From: Alkalihalobacillus sp. YIM B00296
GTDB taxonomy: Bacteria; Bacillota; Bacilli; Bacillales; Fictibacillaceae
Reading direction: 5' to 3'
Assembly: GCF_020179385.1 (NCBI RefSeq)
Contig: NZ_JAIBLJ010000014.1
Span: 489-64,488 of the forward strand
DNA: 64,000 nt
Within the stretch, counting starts at the first letter, position 1; every line of letters starts with the position of its first letter. The position numbers and the translations under genes were made by a program. Below, piece after piece: positions 53,545 to 62,611 of the stretch. The notes under the pieces are model-generated. The model was given only the letters and a program-made list of their open reading frames with translations, was not told the DNA's origin and did not search any database.

Positions 53545-53625
53545 GCGAGACCCTGCGGGAAAGCAAGCTAAGCGAGACCCCACAAACAGCCCACAAAAGT
53601 GACCTACGTCTTCCGCTTTTCTTGA
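53545..53625 (+). repeat. Intergenic repeat family B
   Basis: GCGAGACCCTGCGGGAAAGC, AAGCGAGACCCC and CTTCCGCTTTTCTT: an eroded copy of a common bacillar dispersed repeat. It is joined directly to family A copy 3. Confidence 0.6.
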
Positions 53626-53626
53626 T

Positions 53627-53740
53627 GTCTAGCTCAGCGACCAGTCACTTGGATCACTTCAGACTTCCTGTGGCGGCGACAGTCTCCTCGTCAGTCTTCC
53701 AGTGACCTACGTGACTATGCGGGCCGCTTCCGCTTTTCTT
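53627..53740 (+). repeat. Intergenic repeat family A, copy 3 (short form)
   Basis: GTCTAGCTCAGCGACC to CCGCTTCCGCTTTTCTTT, with arms CACTTGGATCACTTCAGACT and AGTCTTCCAGTGACC. The changes in the two arms (AGACTT / AGTCTTCC rather than AGTCC / GGAC) keep the pairing, which argues that the fold matters. Confidence 0.8.
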
Positions 53741-53948
53741 TCGCAGAGTATATTTCACAATTCTAAAACAACAATCTATACAACAGCCTAAACAAAAAGC
53801 CATGGTTTACATTGGCATTCTACTGTGTAAGGCCCAAATAAAGGAACAGGCGTCAGATAGTCTTGGTTGAATACACTTTACGGCACAAATAGCGGAATAT
53901 TTGTCCTCTGTCAACAATAGAACGGGCCTCCAGTTGCAACAAAGGAAA

Positions 53949-53978
53949 CCCACGGAGAATTTCTCCATGGGCATTTTT
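53949..53978 (-). terminator. Terminator-like hairpin after the DUF3905 gene
   Basis: CCCA-c-GGAGAA pairs with TTCTCC-a-TGGG. It has a T run on the plus strand; on the minus strand it lies about 20 bases past the DUF3905 stop. Confidence 0.6.
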
Positions 53979-54001
53979 TTGGTCAACCTCTTTATTGTAG
54001 C

Positions 54002-54340
54002 TCAGTCCCTGGCATAGCTGACATCTTTGGTAGGATGCATGAAAGGACTGCCTTTCGGTATACGGTTCTCCTCAGCAAGTTCCCGGTTTTCAGTTGAATT
54101 CCAACCAATATCATTATAAGGATGGACCCATTCATCTCCAGACATGATTGCTGGATCGGTTTCATCGCTCCAGTTCTCAAGTGGAGAATTTCCGGATTCA
54201 TAATGACTATCCCCAATTGTCACCCCATATTGATTGACAAATGGCTGGCGTTTCTCTTCATCGACATTTTCGAACACGGGAGCATTGGCCTGATGAGGAA
54301 GCGTACCTTCAATTGATGGATTTTCTTTTTTACGATCCAT
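54002..54340 (-). CDS. DUF3905 domain protein
   Basis: A 112-residue hydrophilic protein matching the bacillar DUF3905 family: TLPHQANAPVFENVDEEKRQ, VTIGDSHYESGNSPLENWSD and GDEWVHPYNDIGWNSTENRE. No signal peptide or membrane helix. Function unknown; the family is confined to spore formers as far as I know. AGGAGGTG precedes the ATG. It follows the ger operon on the same strand after a 66-base gap. Confidence 0.85.
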   Translation of the reverse strand: MDRKKENPSIEGTLPHQANAPVFENVDEEKRQPFVNQYGVTIGDSHYESGNSPLENWSDETDPAIMSGDEWVHPYNDIGWNSTENRELAEENRIPKGSPFMHPTKDVSYARD

Positions 54341-54406
54341 TTAATGACACCTCCTAAAGAGGATACCCTTATTGTAAACAAACTCCGATTTTTTATGTTG
54401 ATACCT

Positions 54407-55489
54407 TCAACGGATTACACCGGATTCTGTAATATTTGTTTGGAATTTCACTTTTATATCGAGTTCGGGATATTGCTCATTCCATTCTTTTACATCCCAG
54501 TCCCGGTAATGGGCATTTGCCCTTTTTCCAATCCCTAAAGGATCCAACCCCTGTTGTTGAAGGGAGTTGATCAGACTTTCTGCTCTTTTTTCAAGTACGC
54601 TGTTTACTGATTTTTCAATGAGTTTCACCTTTTTTTCGATCCCTTTGATGTCCCCTGAATATTCATTGATGAGCCCCTTCAATTTGATGGTATACGTAAT
54701 TTGAGGAGAATTCACATTCCCCCTCATTTCAACTTTAGGCTCTGCGTCTATATGGCCTAAAGAAACTTCAGCATTGAGTTCCTTGACAGGAAGGACGAAA
54801 CTTCCACTATCGAAACCGCTGTGAAGTAAGGTGAACATGGTTAAATCTGAAGCAGGCAGTGCCGATACCATCTTACCTTCTTTAAACAAACTGACACCTT
54901 TCAAATAGACCTTTCCGTCTTTCATTCCTAATAATGGCAAAAATGGATCTTTCCCTTTTGTAAAATAAGTCCTGAAAAAGAGGTGTATATTCGTTCTTGG
55001 AAAGGTTTCTTGTTTTGAATTTTGTTCAATCAACTTTGTCAAAGCCATTCCTAGATCTTGATTGGGGATCCTATGATTCACAATGAAATCATGGACATTG
55101 CCATCATAAACGGCTAACTTCATATTTGCGCTCACACTGGGATCCCTTCGGAAGATATCATTTGTTTCGATGACCCCTTTTTCGGCAAATTCGATACCGA
55201 ACAACACGATTTCAAGCTTTCCATTTACAAGAGGGCGTTGAGTCTGTAAGGCCAATTGTTGGCCGATGTCTTGTCCGATTTCACCAATAGCACTATAATA
55301 TTCATTCTGAACTGTACCATCGGGTTTATACTGTGGTACGGCCACTGTCCCTTGTGATTTCCTATCATCAGTATGATCATAACCGATTAAGGTGATCAGA
55401 TTGATATCGTCCAGTATTTCTTGTTTTGTCGTACAGCCAGCCATGAGCAGGATACATGCTAAAATCAATGAAATTATCCGTATCATCAT
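54407..55489 (-). CDS. Ger(x)C-family germinant receptor lipoprotein (C subunit)
   Basis: A 360-residue lipoprotein (lipobox LLMAGCTTKQ) with the GerAC-type domains: VNGKLEIVLFGIEFAEKGVI, DPSVSANMKLAVYDG and the C-terminal helix-strand domain with SINSLQQQGLDPLGIGKRAN-like sequence. It is the outer-surface subunit of a nutrient receptor in the inner spore membrane. Overlaps the B subunit stop by 4 bases. Confidence 0.93.
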   Translation of the reverse strand: MMIRIISLILACILLMAGCTTKQEILDDINLITLIGYDHTDDRKSQGTVAVPQYKPDGTVQNEYYSAIGEIGQDIGQQLALQTQRPLVNGKLEIVLFGIEFAEKGVIETNDIFRRDPSVSANMKLAVYDGNVHDFIVNHRIPNQDLGMALTKLIEQNSKQETFPRTNIHLFFRTYFTKGKDPFLPLLGMKDGKVYLKGVSLFKEGKMVSALPASDLTMFTLLHSGFDSGSFVLPVKELNAEVSLGHIDAEPKVEMRGNVNSPQITYTIKLKGLINEYSGDIKGIEKKVKLIEKSVNSVLEKRAESLINSLQQQGLDPLGIGKRANAHYRDWDVKEWNEQYPELDIKVKFQTNITESGVIR

Positions 55490-56574
55490 CTGCTCCTCCT
55501 TCTTGATTGGAGATGAAAAACGATGAATAGGAACGGGGTGTAAAAATAGATCAAATAAAATCCAACTCTAGAGACGGTAGTGATGAACAAATCCGTCGTT
55601 TCGCGATCAGGTATTAAAAGTTGCAAGACATATACGATCAAAAGCATGACGATCAGCGAACCTCTTTGTCTGATATGAAATGCCCTTTTCAGGGTCCTTC
55701 CGGCACACCAGAGACTGATACAGATATTCGGAAAGATGATCAGTGCCCACACGGCTATGGCGAGATATTCAAAACGTTCTACAAACGGGAATTCAACGAT
55801 CTTGAACATGCTCAAAGTAGCCCAGATTGTCCTTCCCAGCTGCTCTTGACTGAAGTAGGAGAAGGTGACGATTGCGACAATAACATAGAGGAACGTTGAA
55901 AAAAGGATGCCAAATTGCCCCCATTTTTGTGATTTCTCAGGTTTTTTGAGAAAGGGATATAATATCAATATCACTTCAAATCCGATGTATTCGAGTGTCG
56001 CTGCCTTCGATGATAATAAAATGTCTTTGATCGAGTGATTGAAAACAGGTTGTAAATAGTCCCAATCACTATACTGCAGTGGAAAAAACAAAAAGAAAAT
56101 AAGGAATGACGGGAGTATGACACCGAAGAACGCGATCCCTGTGACGGTTTTGAAACCAGCTGATATCGTATAGTAGAGCAGAACGGCAAAGAAAATCAGG
56201 AATATCGGCTCCTGCAGATCCGGGTACATCCATACCTGGACGACCTCCAAATAGCTCCTGAGTACGGTGGCGCCCATCAACAAAAAATAAATCGCGAAAA
56301 GAAAGCTGAAAAATTTTCCGATATAGTGGCCATAAGCACGGGTATGGATTGCGATCAAATCGCCTTTTTCTTTATTCAACATCGAATACATCATCCATAG
56401 GATCAAATGGATAGATACCCCGGTAATGATGATTGAAATCCATGAGTCATACTCGGCGTTTATGGCTATATAACGTTCGTACCCAAGGAGGCCGATTCCG
56501 ATCTGCATCGTATGGATCAGAAAGAAAGCCATACCGTTGGAGACTCTAAAGCGCTCTTGTATGTTGGAGCCCAT
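55486..56574 (-). CDS. GerAB-type germinant receptor permease (B subunit)
   Basis: A 362-residue, ten-helix protein of the amino acid/polyamine/organocation-like GerAB group: MAFFLIHTMQIGIGLLGYER, YSAGFKTVTGIAFFGVILPS-type helices and YFYTPFLFIVFHLQSRRRSR at the end. This subunit holds the germinant-binding pocket in B. subtilis GerAB. AAAGGGGGC precedes the ATG. The ligand cannot be read from the sequence. Confidence 0.93.
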   Translation of the reverse strand: MGSNIQERFRVSNGMAFFLIHTMQIGIGLLGYERYIAINAEYDSWISIIITGVSIHLILWMMYSMLNKEKGDLIAIHTRAYGHYIGKFFSFLFAIYFLLMGATVLRSYLEVVQVWMYPDLQEPIFLIFFAVLLYYTISAGFKTVTGIAFFGVILPSFLIFFLFFPLQYSDWDYLQPVFNHSIKDILLSSKAATLEYIGFEVILILYPFLKKPEKSQKWGQFGILFSTFLYVIVAIVTFSYFSQEQLGRTIWATLSMFKIVEFPFVERFEYLAIAVWALIIFPNICISLWCAGRTLKRAFHIRQRGSLIVMLLIVYVLQLLIPDRETTDLFITTVSRVGFYLIYFYTPFLFIVFHLQSRRRSR

Positions 56575-56595
56575 GAAGGCCTGCCCCCTTTCTAC

Positions 56596-58110
56596 CTACT
56601 CGTCAATGTCCCTTTTTTGTTTGGCTTTTTGTTTATTGAAGCGTTTTGTATTTTCGGTCTGCAGATTAATTGGGCGTAAGGATTGTGCAGAGAAAGGAAG
56701 ACGGACAATGGTATCTTTCAAATCCTGTAACCTGGGTGGGTACAGGGGTTCAAGGTATGGTCTGCCTAGTGATTCAACCCGTAACAAATGAACAAGCAAA
56801 AAGCAGAAACATACCATGATTCCCAATAACCCCCATAATTGGGCAAACAACAAAAAGGGAAACCGAATCAAGCGAATCGTATTGCCCATTTTATAAACAG
56901 GGGTTGTGAAGGAAGCAAGCGCAGCCAGTGCAACGATGATGAGGAGGACATTACTCGTCAAGCCTGCTTCAACCGATGCTGTTCCGATAACGATCCCTCC
57001 CACGATCCCGATCGTCTGACCGACTTTGGTCGGCAATCGGGCACCAGCCTCACGCAACAATTCAATCGCAAGCTCAAGTATGACCGCCTCTAATATAGGT
57101 GGAAATGGAATGTTACTCCTGGAAGTGACCAAAATCCCTAATAAGTCTTTCGGTATCAACTCATAATGGTAGGTCAATACAGCGACATAGATCGGTGTGG
57201 CAAAAACCGAGAACATGACCGAAAACATCCGGATAACTCGGAAGGTCGTTGCTACGTGCCAGTTCAGAAAATAATCTTCAAAGGATGAAAAAAACTCGAT
57301 CAAAGTCGTAGGACCGATCAACGCATGTGGAGAACCCTCCACAAGGATGGCGATTTTCCCTTCTGACAGTGCGGCTGAAACACGGTCTGGCCTCTCTGAG
57401 TCGATCAGTTGGGGAAAAGGTGAATTTTGATTGTCAGCGATCAACTGGGTAATGAATGAGCTGTCCATTATTTGGTCGAATTCAATTTCTCTGATCCGTT
57501 GGATAACGGTATTGATGTTCTCTTCATTGGCGGTCCCTTTTACATACAGAACACTGATCAGGGTTTTCGAGGTGGTCCCGATTCTCATTTCCTCTACAGT
57601 CAGGTTCATGGTCGGCAGCCTTTTTCGGACCAAGTGCAGGTTTTTATCGAGTGACTCGACAAATGCTTCTTTTGGTCCGAGTACACTGAATTCGATTTCA
57701 GGTGCAGCAACTTCCCTGTTAGAAGCTGAAAGAGCCTTGATCAATAAACATTCATCAATGTCCGTATCGAACTGTAAAATAATATAACCAGAAAGTAGTT
57801 TTTCTTTTATTTCTGGTACCTTTTCGGAAAGGAGGATATTATCGATCGGGATGCTCCCTTTCAAATCCTCCAAATTCATTTGTTTTTCATGCTGGATATA
57901 TGGAAGGATATCCCGGTGTAATGTATCCATATCAATTAGTGTCTTGATGTAGGATATATAGATGGTCCCGGTTTCTTTTTTTATCTTATAGCGCACAAAA
58001 TCTTTTGAGCTGGACGCCATGTCAATGAGATCAGAAAGGGTTTCGGGTTCATTTTTTTTGTTTTCAGTTTGTTGAGAAGAGTTCATCCATTTTTGAAAAA
58101 ATTTCTTCAT
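56596..58110 (-). CDS. GerAA-type germinant receptor subunit (A subunit)
   Basis: A 504-residue GerA spore germination protein: long N-terminal soluble domain (IYISYIKTLIDMDTLHRDIL, EGKIAILVEGSPHALIGPTT) and four to five C-terminal helices with PFPPILEAVILELAIELLRE. AAAGGAA lies 8 bases before the ATG at 58110; a GTG at 58113 is also possible. First gene of a complete A-B-C receptor operon. GerA-type A subunits form nutrient-gated ion channels. Confidence 0.94.
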   Translation of the reverse strand: MKKFFQKWMNSSQQTENKKNEPETLSDLIDMASSSKDFVRYKIKKETGTIYISYIKTLIDMDTLHRDILPYIQHEKQMNLEDLKGSIPIDNILLSEKVPEIKEKLLSGYIILQFDTDIDECLLIKALSASNREVAAPEIEFSVLGPKEAFVESLDKNLHLVRKRLPTMNLTVEEMRIGTTSKTLISVLYVKGTANEENINTVIQRIREIEFDQIMDSSFITQLIADNQNSPFPQLIDSERPDRVSAALSEGKIAILVEGSPHALIGPTTLIEFFSSFEDYFLNWHVATTFRVIRMFSVMFSVFATPIYVAVLTYHYELIPKDLLGILVTSRSNIPFPPILEAVILELAIELLREAGARLPTKVGQTIGIVGGIVIGTASVEAGLTSNVLLIIVALAALASFTTPVYKMGNTIRLIRFPFLLFAQLWGLLGIMVCFCFLLVHLLRVESLGRPYLEPLYPPRLQDLKDTIVRLPFSAQSLRPINLQTENTKRFNKQKAKQKRDIDE

Positions 58111-58251
58111 CACAAAATTCCTTTCCGACCATCTTGGTTATCCTTTACGTTTACCAATTATTAGTACGAGTATGCGATAATGGAAGAAACCCTTTTTTCT
58201 GGATAAATGTAATATTGGGGTTTTATAGCAAAATAAACGATTCGGAACATA

Positions 58252-58305
58252 AAAAAGAAGGTCCGTAAATGGACCTTCAGAGTACGTTTTCGGACCTTCT
58301 TTTTT
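58252..58305 (-). terminator. Terminator downstream of the chemoreceptor gene
   Basis: AAAAAAGAAGGTCCG pairs with CGGACCTTCTTTTTT (15 bp) around an inner GGTCC-type loop; T-rich tails exist on both strands. Confidence 0.85.
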
Positions 58306-58406
58306 AACTTGAATGATTGAATGGACTTCAACAGGGCTTGGGCTGTCTTCGTTAACGAGTCCGCCTGATTTGACTTCTACCATCGTTTCCAGTTTTTGAT
58401 CGGTAG

Positions 58407-59582
58407 TTACAGATACCTGCAGGGTACGTTCTGTTGATTCTCTTGCGATTCATGCCGTTTCAGACGTTGATGAATGTACTTGCTCAGAGCTCGCTGAAAT
58501 TTCCTCGACGGAAGCAGAGACATCTTGGATTTGGCTGGCAACCTCTTCAATGAGGGTAGCGATTTTTTCAAATGATTGTCAGCATCACCAATCACAAGGG
58601 TGCCATTCTCGACTTCTTTCTTACCGTTGTTCATTACTGATACCGTCTGTTGTGTGTGGGTTTGAATTCGTTTGACGAGTTCTGAGATTTGGGAAGCGGA
58701 TCGTTCTGATTGTTCTGCAGCTTTTGAACTTCTTTCACTACAACCTGCACGGGCAGCCTCAATGGCCACATTCAATGCCAGGAGGTTCGTCTGATTAGCG
58801 ATCTCCGTGATGACATTGACAATCTGGTTGATTTCCTTCGAGTGAGAGCTGAGCTGCTGGATTTCGTCTGCTACGTTGTCTGTGACAGAGTCGATCGCAT
58901 CCATCTGTTCCCGTACTTTTATAATAAATGTCTTACCAGAATCAACTTCTTCTGTAGCTTTATTTGACATTTCTGCGACAACAGAAGCTGATTCAGCGAT
59001 ACGATGGATTCCAGCCGTCATTTTATCCATGATCTGAGCTGTTTGTTCTGCACCGCTTAATTGTTTATCGGTACCAGTTGCCACTTCTCTCAGCATCGTA
59101 TTGATTTCCTTTGAAGATGCGGTTGTCAACTGGACTTGGTCGATGAATTGTTTTGACGTATCGACAACTTGATCGCTGTTTGTCCTGACATCTTCTATAA
59201 GTGCCCTTAAATTATCGGTCATTCTGTTAAAAGCAACTGCAAGCTGTCCAAATTCACCCTTGGTATGAATCTCAAGCTCCGTCCTTAAATCACCATTCGC
59301 TACCTTTTTCATCGTCCGTACTGCTTCATATAAAGGATTCAAGATCAGCAGGCGAACGGCTAGCATGATAAGGAAGGAAGTAACGGCAAGGCTAACGATC
59401 GTATTGAGAACAAAAGCGACACTTGCAGGAAGATCATCGATCAACCCCGAGATCATACCATTCAGGAATGTCGAAATAGGTATGCCGATGAGCAAACTGA
59501 TAAGCAGTACAAAAAAGAGTTTAACGCCGACACTTTTCAACGATGAAACTGTGTTGGTTAGGACAGAGCTTTTTGTGGACAT
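58407..59582 (-). pseudogene. Methyl-accepting chemotaxis protein, damaged
   Basis: N-terminal helices (around 20-40 and 55-80) with almost no outer sensor loop, HAMP, then the signalling domain. Damage: at the hairpin tip the expected E-x-G-x-GFAVVA after NVAIEAARAG is missing and the frame is rearranged (AGCSERSSKAAEQSE). A lost T near 58570 shifts the frame, so SLPSLKRLPAKSKMSLLPSR replaces the expected ATLIEEVASQIQDVSASVEE, which is readable in another frame. A TGA also interrupts that second frame after SSTSETA. The tip contacts CheA/CheW, so the receptor is probably non-functional. Confidence 0.75.
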
Positions 59583-59678
59583 TTTATGATTTCCTCCGTT
59601 TCAAATAAATAAGCCAATTCATTCTACATATAATATCGACACTTTTCGGAAAACTTTGATACCATCTTTCAGTGATTT

Positions 59679-59704
59679 TGAAACTTTTCCGGGTGAAAAT
59701 CGAC
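59679..59704 (+). promoter_or_regulatory. ECF-type autoregulatory promoter of sigX
   Basis: TGAAAC (59679-59684), a 16-base spacer, CGAC (59701-59704). This fits ECF promoters of the SigX/SigW type; CGAC in the -10 is the SigX-preferred form. Confidence 0.75.
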
Positions 59705-59734
59705 TATTAATAGTAAGAGGGGGAGAAAGCCGTG

Positions 59735-60280
59735 ATGGAGCATATATTTAACCGGTTATATGTGGACTATCACCAATCGCTGTTTCAATTTCTCGTATAT
59801 ATGTTAAGAGATCGAGATACAGCAGAAGAACTCGTTCAAGACGTTTATATCAAGGTGATAAACTCCTATGACAAGTTCAAAGGGGATAGCAGCGAAAAAA
59901 CATGGTTGTTTTCAATCGCGCGAAATGTAGCGATCGACTATATGAGAAAGCAGAAAAGACAGAGAAAAACAGTAGTGGGTTCATTCGATTTAGAAGAGAG
60001 AGAGAATCAATTGATCCATCCTGACAAATTACCGGATGAGATTCTTGAACAGAATGAATCTTTCAAACAAATGTATGATGCATTATCTCAATGTAAGGAA
60101 GATCACCGCCAATTGATCTTATTACGATACATTCATGGTTTTAGTATAAAAGAATCGGCAGCCATCATGGGTTGGTCCGAAGGAAAGGTGAAAACCGTGC
60201 AACACAGGACACTGAAGACGTTGAAAACCATTCTTGATGACAGCAGGAAGGAGGAAGAATTGTCAAATGGGACAGTCTAA
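59735..60280 (+). CDS. sigX: ECF RNA polymerase sigma factor SigX
   Basis: A 181-residue group 4 sigma factor close to Bacillus SigX: MEHIFNRLYVDYHQSLFQFL, AEELVQDVYIKVINSYDKFK, SSEKTWLFSIARNVAIDYMR and the region 4 helix ESAAIMGWSEGKVKTVQHRT. It controls cell-envelope charge and lipid genes in relatives. AGGGGGAG precedes both a GTG (59732) and the ATG (59735); the ATG matches the family N-terminus. The anti-sigma gene overlaps by 14 bases. Confidence 0.93.
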   Translation: MEHIFNRLYVDYHQSLFQFLVYMLRDRDTAEELVQDVYIKVINSYDKFKGDSSEKTWLFSIARNVAIDYMRKQKRQRKTVVGSFDLEERENQLIHPDKLPDEILEQNESFKQMYDALSQCKEDHRQLILLRYIHGFSIKESAAIMGWSEGKVKTVQHRTLKTLKTILDDSRKEEELSNGTV

Positions 60281-61508
60281 ATGGAACGAAGAAAAAATCA
60301 TTCAAACACTCCGTGATTTTCCTGCAATTGAAGACCGGCAAAAAAAAGAAGAGTTGTTTGCGAAGATTGAAAAGCGAATTGATTCAAAAAAAACGAAACG
60401 GATGCCTTTCCGCATCATGCCGATGCTTGCTGCAGCCTGTGTCCTGTTCATAGCTGCCATCATTTCACCAGTTGTCCTGCAGGAAACAGTGTTCAAGAAT
60501 CCAGGAAGCGAAACGGGACTAAAATCATCAGGTTCCCCATCAGAGCCAGGAAATGAACCTCAGAATATACAGAAAAGCCCCGAAGAATCCATACCGCCAT
60601 CATCTGGCTCAGAAGAAGGGGTATCGCTCAAGGTAAAACCATCTGCAGGAAGTGAGATTGAACCAAAAGCTTATGAAAGCCATAATGTCACCTATCATTC
60701 AGGAGTGGTGGAAGTACCACAAGACAAGCAGGTGGTCACTGTCTATTATACGGATTCCCGGGCAGAAGGCGTAGTGCCTGTCAGCTATTTGGCGGATAAG
60801 GAATTGCCGAAAATCGAAGCGCTTCAACAGGCGTTCCAAATGATCAACCCAGATAAACTAGGTGTTCTTGAAACAGTATTCCATGAGGGTGATAAGGTCA
60901 AAGTTTCAGATGATCTGGAAAAGAAAATGCTGATCGTAGATATCAAACCGGGAGTGATCCAGGGGGCGACGGGTGAACGTATGTTCATGGATACTGTGAA
61001 CTACACTGCCTTTAACCTCGGATATGAGAAAATCGTTTTTAAAACGAGCGGTGAGCCAGGTTATGACTTCCCTCATTTCGGACCACAGGATATGGTGGAG
61101 ATTGAATCACCAAAAGGTGTCAGCACTTTATTGACAGATAACGGCACACTTCTTCTCGTAGAAGGTACCAAAGCGGACGGGTCAATAGATGGATCAACAT
61201 TGGAAGAGATCATCAGGACAATAAAAATCGATACAAGCAGGTTGGGGCATGAAGAGGCCATCCAACCTAGCGTCTTCATTAAAGAGGTAAATAAAAATGA
61301 AAAGGCTGTATCAGTAGTGCTTGTTGAAGGATCAAGGCTTGAAAATAGTATAATGTACATCGCAATGATTGAAGCCATGTTGTTGACAGCAGGCCAGTTT
61401 GGCTTCGAATATGTGCAAATTCTCGGTTCGGATACAAAAGAAGTTGGGCCCTATAACCTAGCGGAGCCTATTCCTGTTCTGAAAGCACCGAATGTGATTT
61501 CAAAATAA
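60267..61508 (+). CDS. rsiX: Anti-sigma-X factor RsiX
   Basis: A 413-residue single-pass membrane protein: short cytoplasmic N-terminus (KWNEEKIIQTLRDFPAIEDR), one helix (MPMLAAACVLFIAAIISPVV), a Ser/Pro/Glu linker and a large extracytoplasmic part with two GerM-like units (VVTVYYTDSRAEGVVPVSYL and EALQQAFQMI). It is longer than the roughly 368-residue B. subtilis protein. AAGGAGG lies 13 bases before the ATG. Coupled to sigX by overlap. Confidence 0.9.
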   Translation: MGQSKWNEEKIIQTLRDFPAIEDRQKKEELFAKIEKRIDSKKTKRMPFRIMPMLAAACVLFIAAIISPVVLQETVFKNPGSETGLKSSGSPSEPGNEPQNIQKSPEESIPPSSGSEEGVSLKVKPSAGSEIEPKAYESHNVTYHSGVVEVPQDKQVVTVYYTDSRAEGVVPVSYLADKELPKIEALQQAFQMINPDKLGVLETVFHEGDKVKVSDDLEKKMLIVDIKPGVIQGATGERMFMDTVNYTAFNLGYEKIVFKTSGEPGYDFPHFGPQDMVEIESPKGVSTLLTDNGTLLLVEGTKADGSIDGSTLEEIIRTIKIDTSRLGHEEAIQPSVFIKEVNKNEKAVSVVLVEGSRLENSIMYIAMIEAMLLTAGQFGFEYVQILGSDTKEVGPYNLAEPIPVLKAPNVISK

Positions 61509-61511
61509 AAG

Positions 61512-61536
61512 ACAGCTGTCTTCGGGCAGCTGTTTT
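61512..61536 (+). terminator. Terminator after rsiX
   Basis: ACAGCTGTC-TTCG-GGCAGCTGT with a stable TTCG loop (one G-T pair), then TTTT; 3 bases after the stop. Confidence 0.9.
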
Positions 61537-61583
61537 TGTATAAGGATAAGAAAGCATAAAAATTTTGGTTGCGGTGAAGAAGT

Positions 61584-61756
61584 GTCTAGCTCCACCGTCC
61601 AACCACCTGGATCACTTCAGTCCTCCTGCGGCGGTCAACACATTGAAGTACTACTTAAGAAGTTACCCACGCAGAACCGAACTTTGTTCGGTTCGAGCCT
61701 CCTCGTCGGACTTCCAGTGACCTTCGTGGTTAACCAGAGCGTTTTCGCTTTTCTTT
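61584..61756 (+). repeat. Intergenic repeat family A, copy 4 (long form)
   Basis: GTCTAGCTCCACCG to GTTTTCGCTTTTCTTT with the same insert as copy 2. The insert carries a perfect hairpin, GAACCGAA-CTTTG-TTCGGTTC (61674-61694), and ends at GCCTCCTCGTCGGAC. Confidence 0.85.
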
Positions 61757-61843
61757 ATGAGTGAAAAACCGAGGGATTGGGCAATAAATACGGGATATAA
61801 GCAATGTTCCCATCTAGGCTAGGTAGATCCAGCGCAAAAAGAA

Positions 61844-61872
61844 AGAGGCTGAACATATGGCTCAGCCTCTTT
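61844..61872 (-). terminator. Terminator of the motAB unit
   Basis: AAGAGGCTGA pairs with TCAGCCTCTT; T-rich tails on both sides. It ends 3 bases from the motB stop. Confidence 0.85.
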
Positions 61873-61874
61873 TA

Positions 61875-62611
61875 CTAGTCAAACGGTAAGATTTTCACTT
61901 CAACTCTTCGGTTCTTTGCTCGTCCTTCACTCGTGTCATTTGAGGCAACAGGTTGGAATTCTCCATATCCAGTTTGACTGTATTTGGTCGGATCAAGTTT
62001 TTCATTTTGAAGCAATAATTGCATGAAATTGATGGACCGGTGCGCACTTAACTCCCCATTAGAGCTGAATTCGTTATTTCTGATAGGAACATTATCTGTA
62101 TGCCCAGCTATGACCATCTGCCTTGGAGGATCTGTGACAAGCAGCTGCGAGATCTATCTTGCAAGGCCGATAGCATCCTCTTTAATGTATGCACTTCCTG
62201 AATCGAATAATGCATTATCCAGTATCGTTATGACCAGTCCACTCTCTGTAAGGGTCGTTTTCAAGCTTTTATTCAAGTCGTTATCATTGATATATCCATC
62301 AATTTTCTTTTTAATTTCCTGCAGCTGATCAAGAGCACCGTTTGCTTCTTCGGGATGAGCGCATTTTCGCTTGTTGGAATCGATGTCTGTTCAACAATGC
62401 TTACAGGACTCGTATAATCCAGGGGACCTGTTCCTCCGTTTAATGCAGACTTGAAGGAGTTCGCCATATTTTCAAATATCGCAGGATCGACGGTGCTCAC
62501 TGCAAAAAGGACGATGAACAAGGCCAGCAGCAAAGTCAGCATATCTGCATAGGGAATGAGCCATGTTTCATCAATGTGCTCTTCTTTTTTCTTTTGGCGG
62601 GTCTTAAGCAT
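61875..62611 (-). pseudogene. motB: Flagellar stator protein MotB, frameshifted
   Basis: Start at 62611 (MLKTRQKKKEEHIDETWLIP) after GGAGAGGGG. The plug-and-helix motif WLIPYADMLTLLLALFIVLF with its proton-path Asp is intact. Near 62347 one base is missing: ENALIPKK replaces ENALIPEEANGALDQLQEIK, which is readable in the next frame. Further on, an in-frame TAG at 62154-62156 (IGLAR-stop-ISQLL) interrupts the OmpA-like peptidoglycan-binding domain, whose end (VIAGHTDNVPIRNNEFSSNG to RVEVKILPFD) is conserved. Repaired length would be about 245 residues, the normal size. Confidence 0.88.

Larger units (their letters stand above)
53395..54001. other. Intergenic region after cphA
   Basis: Holds the cphA terminator, a family B repeat joined to family A copy 3, and the terminator at 53949-53978. 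No gene. Confidence 0.6.
61509..61874. other. Intergenic region between rsiX and motB
   Basis: Filled by the rsiX terminator, repeat A copy 4 and the motB terminator. No gene. Confidence 0.6.
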
